DNA of 64,000 bases from CAITSH01 sp945892985 (GCA_945892985.1 CAMDDU010000021.1:1-64000); one strand, 5' to 3'. Counted from the first letter of the stretch, positions 35,851 to 43,858 are shown. The notes: generated from the sequence alone by a model not told the origin. A program made the numbers and translations.

Positions 35851-36676
35851 AGCACTGCAACTGGAAAAACCGGTCAAGACCGCGCCTTCGCGGCGCTTCC
35901 CGACGGTCATCGGGCGCTTTGACAAGCCCGCCGACCGCGCCACCATTGACACGCTCGTGCAGTGGATACAAAAGCGCTACCACGAAGACCTGCAGCGGCG
36001 CCCGTCAAAACACGAATATGTCCGCCACCTGCCCAACGAGGTCATCGCGCAAATCGACACGCTGCGCCAGAGCGCCGTCATCGGGCAGGCCATCCTGCAG
36101 CACTTTGACGCAAACCACGTGATCACGCCCATGCCGCACACCGACGAGTTGTACCTGTCGCATTACAACAAGGATTTTGGCGGCGACCAGGGCCTGTACA
36201 GCAAGCACTATGACGGCAACCTGCGTTTCGTGCCGTTTGGTACGGTGGTGCGCGCGCTCATCTACCTGCAGTCTGACGCCACCTACAAGGTGGTGTTTGG
36301 CAACAGCAAGATCGAGCGGGCCTTTGTCACCTACGAATTTGGCGTGCTCGACTTTCACCGCGAACTGCACTGGGTCGAGGGGGAATACAACCCGGATGAC
36401 AAACAGCGCATCCTGCTCAAGTGCAATTACCTGGTGGCGCCCCGCAGTTCGGGTTTGCCGACGCGTGCCGTGATGGGCACCAATACGGCGGTGTTTTACG
36501 TTGTGAAGGCGGCGATGGAGTATTCCAAGAGCCCGCGCAACCCGCCGCAGTTTATCGTCGGGTTTCTGTGCAACCTGTTTCGATTGCTCAACAACGTTCA
36601 TCCGCTGGTGCCGCTTTTCTTGATCGCCGCGCTGCTGTTTGCCGCCGTTTGGGGCGTGCAGCAATGGCTGGCCTGA
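35843..36676 (+). CDS. Unknown protein with 2OG/Fe(II)-oxygenase-like metal pattern and C-terminal membrane helix
   Basis: A 277-residue protein I do not recognise. It shows H122-Y-D124 in LYSKHYDGNLRFVPFG, distal His candidates H172/H176 in LDFHRELHWVEG, and R189 thirteen residues later. This order and spacing fit a cupin-fold 2-oxoglutarate/Fe(II) oxygenase. The C-terminus ends with a hydrophobic helix (LVPLFLIAALLFAAVWGVQ), so it is probably membrane-attached. It overlaps the PEMT-like gene by 8 bp, suggesting joint action on a lipid or membrane substrate. The metal site is inferred from pattern only. Confidence 0.5.
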   Translation: MSEALQLEKPVKTAPSRRFPTVIGRFDKPADRATIDTLVQWIQKRYHEDLQRRPSKHEYVRHLPNEVIAQIDTLRQSAVIGQAILQHFDANHVITPMPHTDELYLSHYNKDFGGDQGLYSKHYDGNLRFVPFGTVVRALIYLQSDATYKVVFGNSKIERAFVTYEFGVLDFHRELHWVEGEYNPDDKQRILLKCNYLVAPRSSGLPTRAVMGTNTAVFYVVKAAMEYSKSPRNPPQFIVGFLCNLFRLLNNVHPLVPLFLIAALLFAAVWGVQQWLA

Positions 36677-36813
36677 CCGCGTTCACCGTCAAGGAAGGGG
36701 ATAAAAGATCGCGTAATAAAAACCGCAATCGACTCGAAAGTCCCGACTGACAAGGGTCTCCAGCCATCGTCCAAACCAAAACTTGCGCTTACCCTGCCCA
36801 TTCCAACCGGGAA

Positions 36814-37014
36814 CTATACAAGCAGCTTCATTCCCGCGCCGGCGGCGGCCTTGTCAAAAGTCATCACCGCCGTGCATCCCGCAGCCATCGCTGTTCGTTC
36901 GATCAGGCAATCGGCGAAGTCCGCCTTGCGGGATTCGAACAGGTGCAATTGCCTGGAAAAATCGCTGGCGTCGCCCGGGCGGGCCGTGTCATAGGGCAGT
37001 ACGTGTACGGTCAC
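36814..37014 (-). pseudogene. Truncated PIN-domain (VapC-like) toxin
   Basis: A 66-codon GTG-started frame whose second half, FESRKADFADCLIERTAMAAGCTAVMTFDKAAAGAGMKLL, matches the C-terminal third of VapC-type PIN-domain RNases (the ADF-x-DCLI and TFD-x-AA motifs). The N-terminal acidic residues (D at the start, E in the middle) are missing and no antitoxin gene is visible upstream. It is therefore a remnant of a toxin-antitoxin locus. Confidence 0.65.
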
Positions 37015-37157
37015 GGCGGAATCCTTGCAGGTTGCGGATAAGTAATCTTATAGAACGCTTGGCGGCCGGACGTAAGTTTCTAATCGGCGTGGCATGGAGG
37101 CCGCGTCGACGCAACACAGCAAGCCAGTTCCGTGCAAACCAGGACACGCGCCCGGGA

Positions 37158-37628
37158 CTATTTTTTTGCCGGCCGTTTTTTGTATTCCTCGATGTTTTTT
37201 TTCAGGTCACGATACTCTTCACAACTCAAAAAACAGATCTTGTCGAGCGCGGCGAGGTGCTCCTGGGCCTTAGGGAGGTTGTTGACCAGCAGGTAGGCTT
37301 CACCCACATATTCGTGCGCGCCCTTGTGCTTGGGGTCGAGGCGCAAGGCCACGGCGTAACTCTTGAACGCGGCATCCAGATTGCCCGACTTGCGGTAGGC
37401 ATAGCCAAGATAATTGTGAATGTCGGCGTTGCCCGCGTCACGCACCGCGGCGCGGCCAAAGTAATCGAGCGCGGACTTCCAGTCTTTTGACTCGATGGCT
37501 TTTTTCCCGGCGTCGTAGTCCGCGTCGCTCGGCGCCGCCGTCGGCGGGTCCCCGGCGGCGAGCGCAACAGGCGCCATCGGAAGGGCAAACAGCAGCAACA
37601 GCGCGGCAATCATCAGCGTGGCTTTCAT
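37158..37628 (-). CDS. Periplasmic TPR-repeat protein
   Basis: A 156-residue protein with a cleavable signal peptide (about 1-25, ending APVALAAG) and three tetratricopeptide repeats between about 38 and 145: KAIESKDWKSALDYFGRAA, NYLGYAYRKSGNLDAAFKSY and HEYVGEAYLLVNNLPKAQEHL. The C-terminus is Lys-rich (EEYKKRPAKK) and two Cys (CFLSC) follow the last repeat. It probably scaffolds an exported complex; no specific partner is evident. Confidence 0.8.
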   Translation of the reverse strand: MKATLMIAALLLLFALPMAPVALAAGDPPTAAPSDADYDAGKKAIESKDWKSALDYFGRAAVRDAGNADIHNYLGYAYRKSGNLDAAFKSYAVALRLDPKHKGAHEYVGEAYLLVNNLPKAQEHLAALDKICFLSCEEYRDLKKNIEEYKKRPAKK

Positions 37629-37918
37629 GGTCTACTCCTTTGGGGTGAATTGGCGGGGGTGCGCGCCGGGGCAAGCCGGGGCGCGATTTCATTGATTATT
37701 CTGATGCAAGTACTCCGGCTTGAGTCCTGAAATGGAAAAATAGAGCGGTGGTAAGCGAGCATATACCGCACTTGCGCTGCAGGCGCAGACAAGGGAACCG
37801 CGCGAGGAGAGGCGCCTCCAGCACCGCAGGCATCCACCAGCCTGCCCCGGTCACACCAGTCTTTTGCGTAAACGCCGGGCGCCCCAGCGTGCGAGCGTGC
37901 GCCGAGAATGCCATCGAT

Positions 37919-38236
37919 TCACGCCGGCGCGCTCCACTCAGAACGCCGTCGTCGCCTGTAGGAACCAAGCAGCTTCTCACCAAGCGGGCTGATCGGCGGT
38001 TGGAAGCCTTTTATCGTTACCAGGTGCTCCTCGGCAAAAGCCAACAGCCATTTGCCATAACCCATGCGCCGATGCGAGGCGCTGACAAAGACGTACTCAA
38101 TCTCGCCCGATTCGTCGTAGCGGCAGTAAGCAATCGTCGTGTTGGCATCGGTGATCGTGACGATGCCCGGCGTGTGATTGACCCGCAGCGGGGCGGGCAT
38201 CGATTCGCGCCAGTCTTTTGAGCCATTCGTGTTCAT
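37919..38236 (-). CDS. Small GNAT-like N-acetyltransferase
   Basis: A 105-residue protein. EIEYVFVSASHRRMGYGKWLLAFAEEHL near residue 50-75 corresponds to the acetyl-CoA binding motif A of GNAT enzymes (V-x-P-x-x-R-x-x-G-x-G). The N-terminal beta part is shortened. The frame is open much further upstream but no homologous sequence is visible there; ATG 38236 was chosen. It lies downstream of the MerR-DUF3429 pair on the same strand, 53 bp away. Confidence 0.6.
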   Translation of the reverse strand: MNTNGSKDWRESMPAPLRVNHTPGIVTITDANTTIAYCRYDESGEIEYVFVSASHRRMGYGKWLLAFAEEHLVTIKGFQPPISPLGEKLLGSYRRRRRSEWSAPA

Positions 38237-38289
38237 CGCTATTTGCGGCGCATCCTTGCGTGCCGGGAGCTTCGGCGAACCGGGGCCGC

Positions 38290-38745
38290 TCAAGCGTAAC
38301 TCGCAACCAAGAGGCAAGACGCCGCTACGCCGGTCAGGAAGTAGCGGACGGGCAGCAGCCATACCGGCGCGCCGAACGTGGAGGCGAGCGCACGATCGAC
38401 CACAACGCACAATATCAAGGCACCCGCTTGCACCCGTAACGCCGTCCAGATGGGAAACTGCAGCGACAGGACTCCGACCAGCGCGGGCAGCACACCCCAG
38501 CCGTAGCGCAACCACGCCTCAACGCCCCGCGCTCGAGCACAGATCGCATGGCCCCATTGCAGTGCCCCGACGAAGGACAGGATGGCCACCCCGTATTGGG
38601 CCAGTGTCGTAAGCCAGAAAACGTACCAGGTTTCCGCTAAGAACAAGGTCAAGGCAGTGAGACCGATGAACGGGAGAAGCCCGCCCAAACCCAATAAGAG
38701 CACCGGAGCGGGCGCGGAACGAATCGAGCTCGAAGCGGTACTCAC
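38290..38745 (-). CDS. DUF3429 family membrane protein
   Basis: A 151-residue protein with four to five hydrophobic helices. LLFGLGGLLPFI-like start (LLLGLGGLLPFIGLTAL) and the YGVAILSFVGALQWGHAI segment are typical of DUF3429. Its function is unknown, but such genes often accompany MerR/LitR-type light or stress regulators. It overlaps the MerR stop by ATGA, so the two are translationally coupled. Confidence 0.82.
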   Translation of the reverse strand: MSTASSSIRSAPAPVLLLGLGGLLPFIGLTALTLFLAETWYVFWLTTLAQYGVAILSFVGALQWGHAICARARGVEAWLRYGWGVLPALVGVLSLQFPIWTALRVQAGALILCVVVDRALASTFGAPVWLLPVRYFLTGVAASCLLVASYA

Positions 38746-39740
38746 GGGCTGACGGCCGGCGCCGTCAATGCGATGCCCTCGGCGATCACAACGCGCTCGA
38801 GCGCCTGTTCAATGATAGAACGCGCCAGCCCCGCGGCGCGCTGCAGATCGAGGTGCAGCAGCGCATCGGCCGGACCGCGGTTGGCGCATTCCGCGCTGTA
38901 GCGCTCGAACGCGCCCAAATTTAACACCAGGTCGACAAGATGCTTGGGACATTCGCACTCAATCGCCTGGGAGACGCCAGCCAGTTCCGCCAGGGATTGC
39001 GCGTCAAACCTGGGCGGGCGTGGCTGGGTCGCAGCCAGCCATTGCAGGGTGTCGCTCGCATCGGTACCAGTATGCGGCAAGAGGCCGAGGCAGATGGCCT
39101 CGAGCTCTGCGGGATCGGACGTCGCCCGTGCCACTGCATATCCGGCCATGCGCATGCGCCTTACCAGCACGCCGGATGCAAAACGATAAAGCACGATCGC
39201 GTTAGCCGCACCGCAAGCGGCCTTGATTGCCGCCACCCGTTCGAGGTCCGCATCGCGCATGGTCGGCAGCTCTATGATCGCGATATCCGCGTGAACATCT
39301 TCAAGCGCGGAAACCGCTTTGTCCGGATCGGCGCAGCGCCCCACGACATCGAGCGCACTGCCAGCGAGTGCCTTGGCAAATTGATCCGCGGCCAGCATCG
39401 CGCCCACCAGTGCCACACCCGTCTTGGGCACTGAGGCACTCTGCGGCTGGCGGGGGTGGGTTTCGCGCAAGGACCTTGTAGTCGCCCGCATGCCGCTTAG
39501 CACCTTGGTATCGAGTACGGCGACGGTGCCGATGGCGTGCCCCAAGTCTACCAACTGCTTGATCATGGTCAGGCGTCGGATGTCGGCATGCGAATACAGG
39601 CGCTGCCCACCCTCACTGGTTCGCGGGCCGACTACCGAATAGCGACGCTCCCAAATTCGGAGGGTGTCGACCGGCACGCCTGCCAGCCTTGCGGCCACAC
39701 CGCTGCGGAAGGCGCCTTCATTCTGATCACGGCTTGTCAT
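38742..39740 (-). CDS. MerR-family regulator with C-terminal sensor-like domain
   Basis: A 332-residue regulator. The MerR helix-turn-helix occupies residues 10-80: FRSGVAARLAGVPVDTLRIWERRY, then EGGQRLYSHADIRRL. Residues about 105-230 form a Rossmann-like domain (VALVGAMLAADQFAKAL, then ADIAIIELPTM) that resembles the cobalamin-binding domain of LitR/CarH photoregulators, but no DxHxxG cobalamin motif is visible. It is divergent from the fasciclin-HiPIP genes, with a perfect inverted repeat between. It may be a B12-independent LitR relative; this is inference. Confidence 0.8.
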   Translation of the reverse strand: MTSRDQNEGAFRSGVAARLAGVPVDTLRIWERRYSVVGPRTSEGGQRLYSHADIRRLTMIKQLVDLGHAIGTVAVLDTKVLSGMRATTRSLRETHPRQPQSASVPKTGVALVGAMLAADQFAKALAGSALDVVGRCADPDKAVSALEDVHADIAIIELPTMRDADLERVAAIKAACGAANAIVLYRFASGVLVRRMRMAGYAVARATSDPAELEAICLGLLPHTGTDASDTLQWLAATQPRPPRFDAQSLAELAGVSQAIECECPKHLVDLVLNLGAFERYSAECANRGPADALLHLDLQRAAGLARSIIEQALERVVIAEGIALTAPAVSP

Positions 39741-39814
39741 TTATTTGCTCTTTGCCTTTTGGTGGGAAGAAGGGTGACTCAGATTTTAGATAATCGCCGT
39801 CATTATACTCATAA

Positions 39815-39855
39815 TGTATCGTTATTGAAACGCTATTAAGAATAATAACGATACA
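39815..39855. promoter_or_regulatory. 12-bp perfect inverted repeat, candidate MerR operator
   Basis: TGTATCGTTATT at 39815-39826 and its exact reverse complement AATAACGATACA at 39844-39855 are separated by 17 bp. The repeat lies in the 213-bp AT-rich gap between the MerR gene and the fasciclin gene. A symmetric site of this kind, in this place, is what a MerR-family dimer would bind to control both directions. No core promoter could be assigned with confidence. Confidence 0.6.
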
Positions 39856-39953
39856 AAATGTAAAATTGTCGCGTATTATTCGCCTCGATTCAAAAAAACC
39901 GTTTCATTCTGTCTTATTTTTCCATTCACTTAAACACATTCAAGGAGTTATAA

Positions 39954-40412
39954 ATGAAGAAATCCCTACTCGTAGTCGTCGCTTCGGCACTGATCGCATC
40001 CAACGCCTGGGCCAAAGACATTGTCGATACGGCCGTCTCGGCCGGGCAGTTCAACACGCTTGCAACCGCGCTCAAGGCCGCCGGCCTTGTTGACACCCTG
40101 AAAGGACCGGGGCCGTTTACGGTGTTCGCCCCTACCGACGCGGCTTTCGCGAAAATCCCCAAAGCCGACCTTGACGCCCTGCTCGCCAACAAGGCGAAAC
40201 TGACCGCCGTACTCACCTACCACGTGGTTGCAGGAAAAGTGATGGCCAAAGACGTTAAGGCAGGCACGGTCAAAACCGTCGAGGGCCGGTCGTTCATGGT
40301 CAAGCTTGACGCCGGCAAGGTCATGGTCGACAAGGCCATGGTGACCAAAACGGACATCGTGGCCGATAACGGTGTGATCCATGTTATCGATACGGTGATC
40401 ATCCCCAACTGA
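39954..40412 (+). CDS. Secreted fasciclin-domain protein
   Basis: A 152-residue protein with signal peptide (1-21, ending ASNAWAKD) and a single FAS1 domain. Both FAS1 signatures are present: FTVFAPTDAAFAKIP (H1) and the C-terminal ADNGVIHVIDTVIIPN (H2), with LTYHVVAGKV in between. Such proteins act in adhesion or in stress responses. A strong aaggag site precedes the ATG. It is first in the rightward unit controlled from the divergent MerR promoter. Confidence 0.92.
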   Translation: MKKSLLVVVASALIASNAWAKDIVDTAVSAGQFNTLATALKAAGLVDTLKGPGPFTVFAPTDAAFAKIPKADLDALLANKAKLTAVLTYHVVAGKVMAKDVKAGTVKTVEGRSFMVKLDAGKVMVDKAMVTKTDIVADNGVIHVIDTVIIPN

Positions 40413-40507
40413 TATTGGTGAGAGGGGAGGCTGTACAGCGTTTTCCCCAGCCCCCTTCTCCCACCGGCAGTTCAATAAATCGATGCAATAGCCGAAGAGA
40501 AAACACC

Positions 40508-40819
40508 ATGAACAAGTTACGAAGATCCCTGCTTGCTGTCGTGCCAGCCGCCGGCATCGCAATGCTGGCCGGGCGAGACGCCATTGCACAGTCCGCGCGT
40601 ATCGACGAGAAAGAAGCCACGGCAACTGCGCTGGGCTACAAGCACGACGCCGCTGCGGTTGACGTCAAGAAATACACGCAGTACGTGAAGGGCAGCATCT
40701 GCGCCAACTGTGTGCTCTACGCGGGCAAGCCCTCCGAGCCGTGGGCGCCCTGTGGCGCAGTTGGCGGCAAGCAAGTCAACGCGAAGGGCTGGTGCGTGGC
40801 CTACGCCAAGAAAGCTTGA
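40508..40819 (+). CDS. High-potential iron-sulfur protein (HiPIP)
   Basis: A 103-residue exported protein. The N-terminus has a Tat-like signal with MNKLRRSLLAVVPAAGIAML. The mature part carries four Cys for one 4Fe-4S cluster: GSICANCVLY (C-x2-C), WAPCGAV and NAKGWCVAY. HiPIPs are periplasmic electron carriers between cytochrome complexes and terminal acceptors. It follows the fasciclin gene by 95 bp. The strand partner genes downstream are tiny membrane proteins. Confidence 0.92.
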   Translation: MNKLRRSLLAVVPAAGIAMLAGRDAIAQSARIDEKEATATALGYKHDAAAVDVKKYTQYVKGSICANCVLYAGKPSEPWAPCGAVGGKQVNAKGWCVAYAKKA

Positions 40820-41043
40820 GAACACCGCCCAAGGTAAAGCCCGGTCAAACTGGAAGTTTGAGACGGCTCGCCGGCTCGGTCTCATTCGCGCTCGCCCTTG
40901 TGATGACCGGCTGGCTGGCGCTGGGTTTATTTGAAGCGGTTCCTTTAGTACTGCAATTTCCCGGGGAATCGGCAGTGCGATCGCATGCAGGCGCGGCCGT
41001 CTTGTTATTGATGGTTTCAGCTTGGGCTTTTTGGGAAGCCTAG
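40816..41043 (+). CDS. Small membrane protein (tentative)
   Basis: A frame of 75 codons from a TTG at 40816 that overlaps the HiPIP stop (TTGA). It has two hydrophobic segments: SVSFALALVMTGWLALGLF and HAGAAVLLLMVSAWAFW. Being coupled to HiPIP it may be real, but the start is weak (TTG) and no family is recognised. Confidence 0.4.
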   Translation: MRTPPKVKPGQTGSLRRLAGSVSFALALVMTGWLALGLFEAVPLVLQFPGESAVRSHAGAAVLLLMVSAWAFWEA

Positions 41044-41090
41044 ATCGCCCCCGTCCGTAGCCGACCGACACCAAAAGAAAGTAACCACAT

Positions 41091-41273
41091 ATGATCAAGA
41101 TGTCAGACCTTTGCATATTGCTCGCAGTGATGCTGTCATTTTCCATTTCCGCTTATCTCTGGTTTAACGGCCAGAAAGATGAAGGCCTTTTCACCGCAAC
41201 GTGGGTGCCCTCCATCCTTTGTTTCGGTATTTATTTCAAAGTGCTCAGCTTGAAAGGACAACTCGGTGAGTGA
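41091..41273 (+). CDS. Small two-helix membrane protein
   Basis: A 60-residue protein with two hydrophobic segments: CILLAVMLSFSISAYLWF and WVPSILCFGIYFKVL. ATG at 41091 has gaaagtaac upstream at a loose distance. It overlaps the next small gene by 8 bp. Function unknown. Confidence 0.6.
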   Translation: MIKMSDLCILLAVMLSFSISAYLWFNGQKDEGLFTATWVPSILCFGIYFKVLSLKGQLGE

Positions 41274-41412
41274 CGTGACGCTTCTCTACGCGGGAATTGT
41301 TTGCTTTTCCTTCGCCGTACTCGGCATGGTGCTAACCGTGGGCGAGTTCAAAAAAATGCAGACGGTCAGAAGTCCGGCCGAGCGCAAGCGGCGGAGCGGC
41401 TACGAAACGTGA
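41266..41412 (+). CDS. Very small single-helix membrane protein
   Basis: A GTG-started 48-codon frame encoding VSDVTLLYAGIVCFSFAVLG..., one membrane helix followed by a basic tail (SPAERKRRSGYET). It overlaps the stop of the 60-residue protein by 8 bp and ends 11 bp before the SDR start. The overlaps on both sides suggest it is translated as part of the operon. Confidence 0.5.
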   Translation: MSDVTLLYAGIVCFSFAVLGMVLTVGEFKKMQTVRSPAERKRRSGYET

Positions 41413-41423
41413 GGCAAGCAGCA

Positions 41424-42131
41424 ATGCTGCCGTCCTTTCCGGCGGGCAGCCTGGGGGTCGTAATAGGCGCCTCAGGTGCGATCGGCGGCGCCCTGCTCGA
41501 CAGCCTGCAACACGCCTTCGGGGTTACGCGCGCCATCGGCTTTTCACGCAAAGGACTGCCATCGCTCGATCTCACTTCCGAGGCTTCCATCGCCAGCGCA
41601 GCATGTCAGTTGCTGCAGTCCGACGCCCCCCCGCGCCTCATCATTGACGCGACGGGATTTTTGCACGGCGATGGCGTGTCGCCGGAGAAAAGCTTGCGCC
41701 AGCTCGATGCAGCGAACCTGGCCAAGGCCTTCTCGCTGAACGCGATCGGTCCGGCGCTGTTGATGAAGCATTTTCTCCCCCTGCTGCCGCGCTCGGGCAA
41801 AGCGGTGTTCGCCACGCTGTCAGCCAGGGTGGGCAGCATCGGAGACAACCATCTGGGTGGCTGGTACGGGTACCGGGCATCCAAGGCTGCGCTCAATCAG
41901 CTGGTGCGAACGGCGGCAATCGAATTGAAGCGGCGACAACCCGAGGCCATCTGCGTGGCCTTGCATCCGGGTACGGTCGACAGCCGGCTTTCGGCGCCAT
42001 TCAGGAAGATAGGGCTCGCAGTGCGTTCACCGGCCGAGGCAGCAGGCGGGCTGCTCGAAGTGATTGACCGGTTGCGGCCCGAGGACTCGGGCGGCTTTTT
42101 CGACTATCGCGGTGAGCCGGTGCCCTGGTGA
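41424..42131 (+). CDS. Short-chain dehydrogenase/reductase
   Basis: A 235-residue SDR. The cofactor loop GVVIGASGAIGGALLDSL is at residues 10-27, and the catalytic YxxxK is in GWYGYRASKAALNQLV near residue 150, with Ser in ATLSARVGS before it. It resembles the CsgA/sniffer-like SDRs. The ATG at 41424 follows gagg by nine bases; a GTG at 41409 overlapping the previous stop is an alternative. Its stop overlaps the GTG of the DCC-family gene. Confidence 0.85.
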   Translation: MLPSFPAGSLGVVIGASGAIGGALLDSLQHAFGVTRAIGFSRKGLPSLDLTSEASIASAACQLLQSDAPPRLIIDATGFLHGDGVSPEKSLRQLDAANLAKAFSLNAIGPALLMKHFLPLLPRSGKAVFATLSARVGSIGDNHLGGWYGYRASKAALNQLVRTAAIELKRRQPEAICVALHPGTVDSRLSAPFRKIGLAVRSPAEAAGGLLEVIDRLRPEDSGGFFDYRGEPVPW

Positions 42132-42529
42132 GCAAGGACTCTCCAGCTTGCGGCGATCCGGGGCGGGCGGAACTGACCGTGTTCTTTGACGGCGCTTGTC
42201 CGCTTTGTGAGCGCGAAATCCGCGTTTATCGCCGCTGGCGGGGCGCCGAAGACATACGATGGATTGATGCCAGCCGGTCAACGGCCACCGAAATCGCCCC
42301 GGGTTTGCTGCGTGAAGATGCGCTACGGCGATTCCATGTGATGCACGCCGACGGAAGGTACGCGAGCGGGGGTCGTGCCTTTGCCGATCTTTGGGCGGCG
42401 CTGCCCGGCCTCGCCTGGATCGGCCGCCAGTTCCAGCGCCGGCCGCTTGCGGCGCTGCTCGAGGGCGCCTATCGCCTGTTCCTGCCGATACGTCCCTGGC
42501 TTCAGCGGCGCTTGAAGTCGAGGGCGTGA
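42128..42529 (+). CDS. DCC-family thiol-disulfide oxidoreductase (DUF393)
   Basis: A 133-residue protein. The motif VFFDGACPLCEREIRVYRR near residue 20 is the DUF393 signature (D-x-x-C-x-x-C), and RFHVMHADGRYASGGRAFADL near residue 75 the second conserved block. It is predicted to have a thioredoxin-like redox role. A GTG start overlaps the SDR stop (GTGA), so it ends this operon. Confidence 0.88.
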   Translation: MSKDSPACGDPGRAELTVFFDGACPLCEREIRVYRRWRGAEDIRWIDASRSTATEIAPGLLREDALRRFHVMHADGRYASGGRAFADLWAALPGLAWIGRQFQRRPLAALLEGAYRLFLPIRPWLQRRLKSRA

Positions 42530-42555
42530 GGACGCCGTGGCGAACATGGAAACCG

Positions 42556-42884
42556 GTGTATGGGAAATTCAAACCATCTTTTTCTTCACGCGCGACTGAA
42601 TCGCCAGTCCGGGAAGCGGTAAATCGCGCGTTATCTGGTGAGAACTCCCCGCTCGCGCGGGTTTATCGGCCTCTGTGTCGGCCTATCGAGGCCGGTTTCG
42701 ACGCACTCTGACCACCATGCACAAACGCAGGCCGTGCCGCTGGACGCGGCGGCGCGCGCGCCGGCAAACCCAGGTGCGTGAGTATCCTGACAATCAGCGC
42801 AGGCTCCTCGATGGCGGCAATGATCTTGAACGCGCCACCGCACTGCGGGTTTTGAGATTGCCCGAAGAGCCCCGGGCATCTCAC
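42556..42884 (-). mobile_element. IS91-family transposase remnant and element end
   Basis: On the minus strand a frame at 42884-42663 encodes CPGLFGQSQNPQCGG, FKIIAAIEEPALIVRILTHL and GLPARAPPRPAARP. This is the characteristic C-terminus of IS91-family transposases (zinc ribbon, then LKIIAAIE-x-P-x-x-I-x-x-ILTHLGLP-x-RAPPR). The catalytic domain is gone. Bases 42559-42695, just downstream, recur diverged at 26962-27097 and are probably the element terminus. Confidence 0.75.
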
Positions 42885-42993
42885 CTGCGCAGCACGACAG
42901 ATTCGGACGGCATGTCCGCGCAGAGCGGGGGTGCTTTGCAGCGACGCCGGCCGAATACGCTATGATCGGCGTTTTGGAATCTGGCATTCGTAA

Positions 42994-43584
42994 TTGATCT
43001 TCCCGACAGACCTTGCCTCGTTCCTTGAATTGCTGCGCCAGCACGGCGACGCGGCCTACGGCATGCTCTTCGCGTTCGCTGCCTCGCATAGCCTGTTGAT
43101 CACGCTATTCGCCGGTTATGCATCCAGTACGGGCGCCCTAAACCTTGGCATACTCATTGCGGTCGTCTGGGCGGGCAGCTTTGCGGGCGATGTAATTCGC
43201 TTCTGGATCGGACGGCGTTTCGGCACCGATTGGCTCGCGCCTTTTCCGCGACTTCACCGCACCAGCCAGTTCATGGTCCGGCTGGTGGGTCGCTACTATG
43301 TCTGGCTTATCCTGTTCCATCGCTATCCGCACGGCATTCGCGGCGTCGCCGGTTTCGCCTATGGAATGTCGCGCTTGCCCTGGCCCACATTCCTCGCGTT
43401 CAATTTCGTCGCCGCCGGGGTATGGTCGGTGGCCATTCTTTCGGCCGGTCATGCGTTTGGCTGGGTATCTGAGAAACTGATGAATGATGCTTTCTCGGGC
43501 CTTGGCCTGGTCATGTTGGTGGTGTTCCTTGTGCTTTCGTGGATCCTGAGCAGGAAACTCGAGCACGTCGTCGAGCGTAGCTGA
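42994..43584 (+). CDS. DedA/SNARE-associated-like membrane protein
   Basis: A 196-residue membrane protein. The segment GSFAGDVIRFWIGRRFG (about 63-79) and FHRYPHGIRGVAGFAYGMSRLPWPTFLAFN (about 110-140) fit the DedA/VTT fold (G-D-x-x-x-Y/F-x-x-GR, then F-x-R-x-x-P-x-x-R). DedA proteins act as lipid scramblases or proton-linked transporters. The TTG at 42994 directly follows an in-frame stop, so the true start may be this TTG or the ATG at 43062. Confidence 0.75.
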   Translation: MIFPTDLASFLELLRQHGDAAYGMLFAFAASHSLLITLFAGYASSTGALNLGILIAVVWAGSFAGDVIRFWIGRRFGTDWLAPFPRLHRTSQFMVRLVGRYYVWLILFHRYPHGIRGVAGFAYGMSRLPWPTFLAFNFVAAGVWSVAILSAGHAFGWVSEKLMNDAFSGLGLVMLVVFLVLSWILSRKLEHVVERS

Positions 43585-43655
43585 GCCTGGGAGGCTCCGA
43601 CTCTACGCCGCTCGAGCATCGGTGGCGCCTGTCCGGTAACGTTTGAAAAGGCGCA

Positions 43656-43787
43656 ATTAGCCTAGGTCGCTGTCCACGGGACCCGGTACTGCCCACCGGT
43701 CGTAGGCGAAGCCAAAGATCGGCTGAAAAACGCCGTAGCGCGGCCAGATCGTACGCTTGGTGAAAGCGATCTTGAGGCCCGCCGGCT
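43656..43787 (-). pseudogene. C-terminal gene fragment, family unknown
   Basis: A minus-strand frame reads KPAGLKIAFTKRTIWPRYG then FQPIFGFAYDRWAVPGPVD to a stop at 43656, and is blocked by TGA upstream. The composition (aromatic, Pro/Gly turns) is protein-like, but I do not recognise the family. Confidence 0.35.
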
Positions 43788-43858
43788 TTCACCCAGCGGC
43801 CACGCGCCCGGCGATCCGACCGCCCCCGCGGCGCACGACCGGCAACGCCAGGCGACCG

